Below, piece by piece: positions 61,523 through 64,000 of a stretch of DNA of 64,000 nucleotides. Location: assembly GCF_001043005.1 (NCBI RefSeq), contig NZ_JYKZ01000009.1, forward strand, positions 120,511-184,510, read 5' to 3'. The notes below the pieces were generated by a model. That model ran no database searches and was not told the origin of the DNA. It was given only the letters and a program-made list of their open reading frames with translations. This DNA is from Pseudomonas psychrophila (GTDB lineage: Bacteria > Pseudomonadota > Gammaproteobacteria > Pseudomonadales > Pseudomonadaceae). The position numbers and the translations under genes are program-made. Each line of letters starts with the position of its first letter. Positions within the stretch are counted from its first letter, which is position 1.

Positions 61523-63403
61523 TCAGATCTTGAAGCTGTCGACCAATTGCTTGAGGCGACTGGCTTGCTGCGATAGAGCATCGCAGTCCTTGAGGGTTTC
61601 GTTGAGGTTCACCACACCTTGCTGGTTGAGCAAGTTGATCTGGTTGATATCCACATTGAGGGTTTCGACCACGGCGGTTTGTTCCTCGGTTGCGGCGGCG
61701 ACCGACTGGTTCATTCCGTCAATTTCTTCGATACGTTGAGTCACGCTGATTAATCGAGCCCCAGCCTGATTGGCAACCTCAACACTTTCTTCGCTGGAAA
61801 CCTGACTCGCATTCATGGTGCTGACCGCTTCGCGGGAACCCACCTGCAGCGAGGTGATCATTTTATGTATCTCCTCCGCCGACTCCTGAGTGCGGTGAGC
61901 GAGGTTGCGCACCTCATCGGCCACCACGGCAAAGCCTCGACCCGCCTCCCCCGCACGCGCGGCCTCAATGGCTGCGTTGAGGGCCAGCAGGTTGGTTTGC
62001 TGAGAGATGCCTTTGATCACATCCAGAATGTGGCCAATATTGTCGGTGCTGGCATTCAGGGTTTCGATTTGTGCACACGACAGACTGATCTTCTGCGAAA
62101 GCTCGGTCATGGCCTGGATGGTCTGCTCAACGACTTTGCGACCGTCATCTGCCTGCTCACTGGCACCGCTGGCATGCTGTGACGCGTCGGCAGCATTGCG
62201 GGCGATTTCTTGGGTGGCAGCACCGAGCTCGTTAATGGCGGCGGCTACGCTGTTGGTTCGCGCGCTTTGCTCGTCCGAGCCGACAATGGATGCGTTGGAC
62301 GATGCCATGACGCGGTGAGACAAATCATGAACATGGCGGGTTGCAGAGGACACCTCACTGATTGACGCGTGAATACGCTCAACGAATTGGTTGAACGAGC
62401 TGGCCAACTCGCCGAACTCATCCTTGTTCTCAATGACCAAACGCCGTGTCAGGTCGCCCTCACCTTGCGCAATGTCTTGCATTGCACGCCCCATGGTAGT
62501 GAGCGGACGCATCAAGACCTGAATCAGCAAGCTCAGCAGTAGTGCAATCGCTGCCACCGCAATAAACATCGCAATCAATGCCGAGGTGCGGAATTTAGAC
62601 AGCGGGGCGTAAGCCTTTTCTTTGTCGATTGATTGACCGATATACCAATCCGCGGACGGCAAGCCTGTCACCGGAGTAAAGGAAATAATCCGCTCCTGGC
62701 CATTGAGCCTGACTTCCTGAATACCTTTTTCAATACGCAGAGCACTGGACGGGTAGATGTCCTTCAGGTTTTTCATTACCTGATTTTTGTCCGGACTGAC
62801 GATGACCTGACCATCGCTGCTCACCAAAAATGCGTAACCCAGGCCACCGGAGTCAACCGAGTTAATGATTTTGACCAGGCTATCGAGGCTCAGATCACCA
62901 CCGACCACACCGAGCAGCTCACCACCTTTTTTTACCGGCATGGCGATGGTCACAATCAGGCCACCAACAGCTGCCATGTAAGGCGGTGTCAGCATGGTCT
63001 GACCGGCGTTTACTGCTTGCTTGTACCAAGGGCGCTCGCGGGGGTCATAGCCCTCGGGCATCGTCGCATCAGGGCGCTGGGTAAATACTCCGTTGGCTTG
63101 CCCGACGTAGGTGAACTGGAAGTTGGAGGTAAACGCCGGCTGATCGACCAGGCCTGGCAGATCCGCCTGGGGACCTTGATGCGCAACGCTTTGTGCGAGG
63201 CTCTCCAGCACCAGAATGCGGCCACCGAGCCAATTTTGAACGCTGCTGGCTGTCAGGTTGCCGGCTTGCTGAACCGAGGACTCAATGTTTTGCTTGATGG
63301 TGTCGCGTTGCAGGTAGTCGTTGTACAAGGTGAATAATGCAAACGCCAGAACCACAACGCCTGAGGCGGCCAGAAGGATTTTATGGCTGAACTTTAGATT
63401 CAT
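61523..63403 (-). CDS. Methyl-accepting chemotaxis protein with dCache sensor
   Basis: A 626-aa chemoreceptor. It has TM1 (about 7-28), a periplasmic dCache domain (about 35-275), TM2 (about 280-302), HAMP (about 303-355) and a signalling domain with the conserved tip EAARAGEAGRGFAVVADEVRN. The sensor contains RERPWYKQA, PPYMAAVGG and VVGGDLSLD, which carry the Arg, Trp, Tyr, Tyr and Asp of the amino-acid-binding dCache pattern of PctA-type receptors. The usual Asp after PY is Ala, so ligand range may differ. There is no C-terminal CheR pentapeptide. It sits upstream of no chemotaxis genes and convergent with the GntR gene. Confidence 0.93.
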   Translation of the reverse strand: MNLKFSHKILLAASGVVVLAFALFTLYNDYLQRDTIKQNIESSVQQAGNLTASSVQNWLGGRILVLESLAQSVAHQGPQADLPGLVDQPAFTSNFQFTYVGQANGVFTQRPDATMPEGYDPRERPWYKQAVNAGQTMLTPPYMAAVGGLIVTIAMPVKKGGELLGVVGGDLSLDSLVKIINSVDSGGLGYAFLVSSDGQVIVSPDKNQVMKNLKDIYPSSALRIEKGIQEVRLNGQERIISFTPVTGLPSADWYIGQSIDKEKAYAPLSKFRTSALIAMFIAVAAIALLLSLLIQVLMRPLTTMGRAMQDIAQGEGDLTRRLVIENKDEFGELASSFNQFVERIHASISEVSSATRHVHDLSHRVMASSNASIVGSDEQSARTNSVAAAINELGAATQEIARNAADASQHASGASEQADDGRKVVEQTIQAMTELSQKISLSCAQIETLNASTDNIGHILDVIKGISQQTNLLALNAAIEAARAGEAGRGFAVVADEVRNLAHRTQESAEEIHKMITSLQVGSREAVSTMNASQVSSEESVEVANQAGARLISVTQRIEEIDGMNQSVAAATEEQTAVVETLNVDINQINLLNQQGVVNLNETLKDCDALSQQASRLKQLVDSFKI

Positions 63404-63636
63404 AGCATGGACTTCTTATGCCAAAAGGTTGGATGCGTACGCGGGCACTATTGTGTGTAACAGCGCAGGCAACCTCTTGGCCGCTCTGCTCGTACGCATT
63501 GCTCAACAGGCTGTCGGCACCAATTGCGGAATACTTAGCCACTTTTGGTGGCAATGTGTTTAATCCGACGAAAGTGCAGCCTTGGCTTTTAGAGGGGGGG
63601 TAAAGAGAACAGAAAGCGCTGGGGTTTTATTTCGCG
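63404..63636. other. Intergenic region, chemoreceptor promoter side
   Basis: These 233 bp between the chemoreceptor start and the rRNA terminator hold no supported gene. They should contain the receptor's promoter (minus strand), but no clear element stands out. Confidence 0.4.
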
Positions 63637-63676
63637 CAAAAACAAAACCCCTGTCTGCGTTAGCAGACAGGGGTTT
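63637..63676 (-). terminator. rRNA operon terminator after 5S copy B
   Basis: A 14-bp perfect stem (AAACCCCTGTCTGC and its complement, loop GTTA) is followed on the minus strand by TTTTGTTTTT. A textbook intrinsic terminator at the end of the rrn operon. Confidence 0.93.
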
Positions 63677-63685
63677 CGGAATTCA

Positions 63686-63804
63686 ATCTTGACGATGACC
63701 TACTCTCACATGGGGAAACCCCACACTACCATCGGCGATGCATCGTTTCACTTCTGAGTTCGGGATGGGATCAGGTGGTTCCAATGCTCTATGGTCGTCA
63801 AGAA
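63686..63804 (-). rRNA. rrf: 5S ribosomal RNA (copy B, complete)
   Basis: The minus strand reads as a full Pseudomonas 5S rRNA from CTTGACGACCATAGAGC to GTAGGTCATCGTCAAG, including the conserved CCCATCCCGAACTCAG loop region. Exact ends are estimated from homologues. It is the last gene of an rRNA operon that enters from beyond the right edge. Confidence 0.93.
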
Positions 63805-63859
63805 ATTCTGTATCAGATCCGTTGTTAAAACGTCTCTGCAAAAACTTGGTACTTCTATA

Positions 63860-63898
63860 AAAACAAAATCCCCGTCTGCGCGAGCAGACAGGGATTTT
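63860..63898 (-). terminator. Hairpin between the tandem 5S genes
   Basis: A stem AAAATCCCCGTCTGC / GCAGACAGGGATTTT with one mismatch (loop GCGA) is followed on the minus strand by a TTTTGTTTTTA tract. It resembles the terminator after copy B, so the 5S-plus-hairpin unit was duplicated together. Confidence 0.8.
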
Positions 63899-63906
63899 GG
63901 AATTTA

Positions 63907-64000
63907 ATCTTGACGATGACCTACTCTCACATGGGGAAACCCCACACTACCATCGGCGATGCATCGTTTCACTGCTGAGTTCGGGATGGGATCAGGTGGA
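63907..64000 (-). rRNA. rrf: 5S ribosomal RNA (copy A, cut by the window edge)
   Basis: A second 5S gene 221 bp from the first, same strand. The visible 3' part matches copy B except for one base at 63974 (G against T at 63753) and the last visible base (A against T). The 5' end and the 23S gene lie outside the window. Confidence 0.92.

Overview
The window is Pseudomonas chromosome. The order argH / GST / diguanylate cyclase / desA / gabT-gabD, the REP-type palindromes, the 5S rRNA sequence and the protein sequences all point to a non-aeruginosa Pseudomonas (fluorescens/fragi-like). The species cannot be fixed from the sequence alone.

Left core (1-10.8 kb): argH; a glutathione S-transferase; a small acidic protein; a PAS-GGDEF-EAL c-di-GMP enzyme; the membrane desaturase desA; a receiver-HDOD regulator; the GABA-degradation pair gabD-gabT; and tRNA-Arg(CCG).

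Genomic island (10.79-50.62 kb): the 3' part of tRNA-Arg (46 bp, 10749-10794) is repeated exactly at 50620-50665. The roughly 39.9 kb between the copies is an integrated island. Short spaced repeats that look like integrase arm sites lie next to both ends, but no integrase gene remains. Almost everything inside looks like genome defence. Block A (11.1-34.3 kb, minus strand, about ten tightly packed genes) holds a 1111-aa protein, a very large SF2/DUF1998-type helicase, a TerY-like VWA protein, a PP2C phosphatase and a Ser/Thr-type kinase (a TerY-P triad). These are followed by an SF1 helicase, a winged-helix-like protein, a coiled-coil McrB-like AAA+ ATPase, a DUF2357-like zinc-ribbon protein and a further unknown. 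It is best read as one phosphorylation-controlled DNA-processing defence machine. A decayed DUF262 gene follows. Block B (34.8-45.8 kb, minus strand) is a type I restriction-modification operon, hsdR-rmuC-hsdM-hsdS, trailed by a 5'-nucleotidase and a small protein. Just upstream is a sigma-54 activator with a CARF/RtcR-like N-terminus. A near-consensus -24/-12 sigma-54 promoter sits in the 32-bp gap between the activator and hsdR, so this restriction system is probably inducible. Block C (46.1-50.2 kb, plus strand) is a pair of DUF262 (GmrSD-like) genes.

Right core (50.6-64 kb): attR; tRNA-Ser(GCT); a DUF945 protein; a small membrane protein; and a five-gene operon marR - FUSC - DUF1656 - HlyD - NodT-type outer-membrane factor (an AaeAB-like tripartite efflux system). 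Then come a DUF2789 protein, a GT39-type membrane glycosyltransferase, a GntR/FCD regulator, a dCache chemoreceptor, and the end of an rRNA operon with two tandem 5S genes (the outer one cut by the window edge), each followed by a hairpin terminator.
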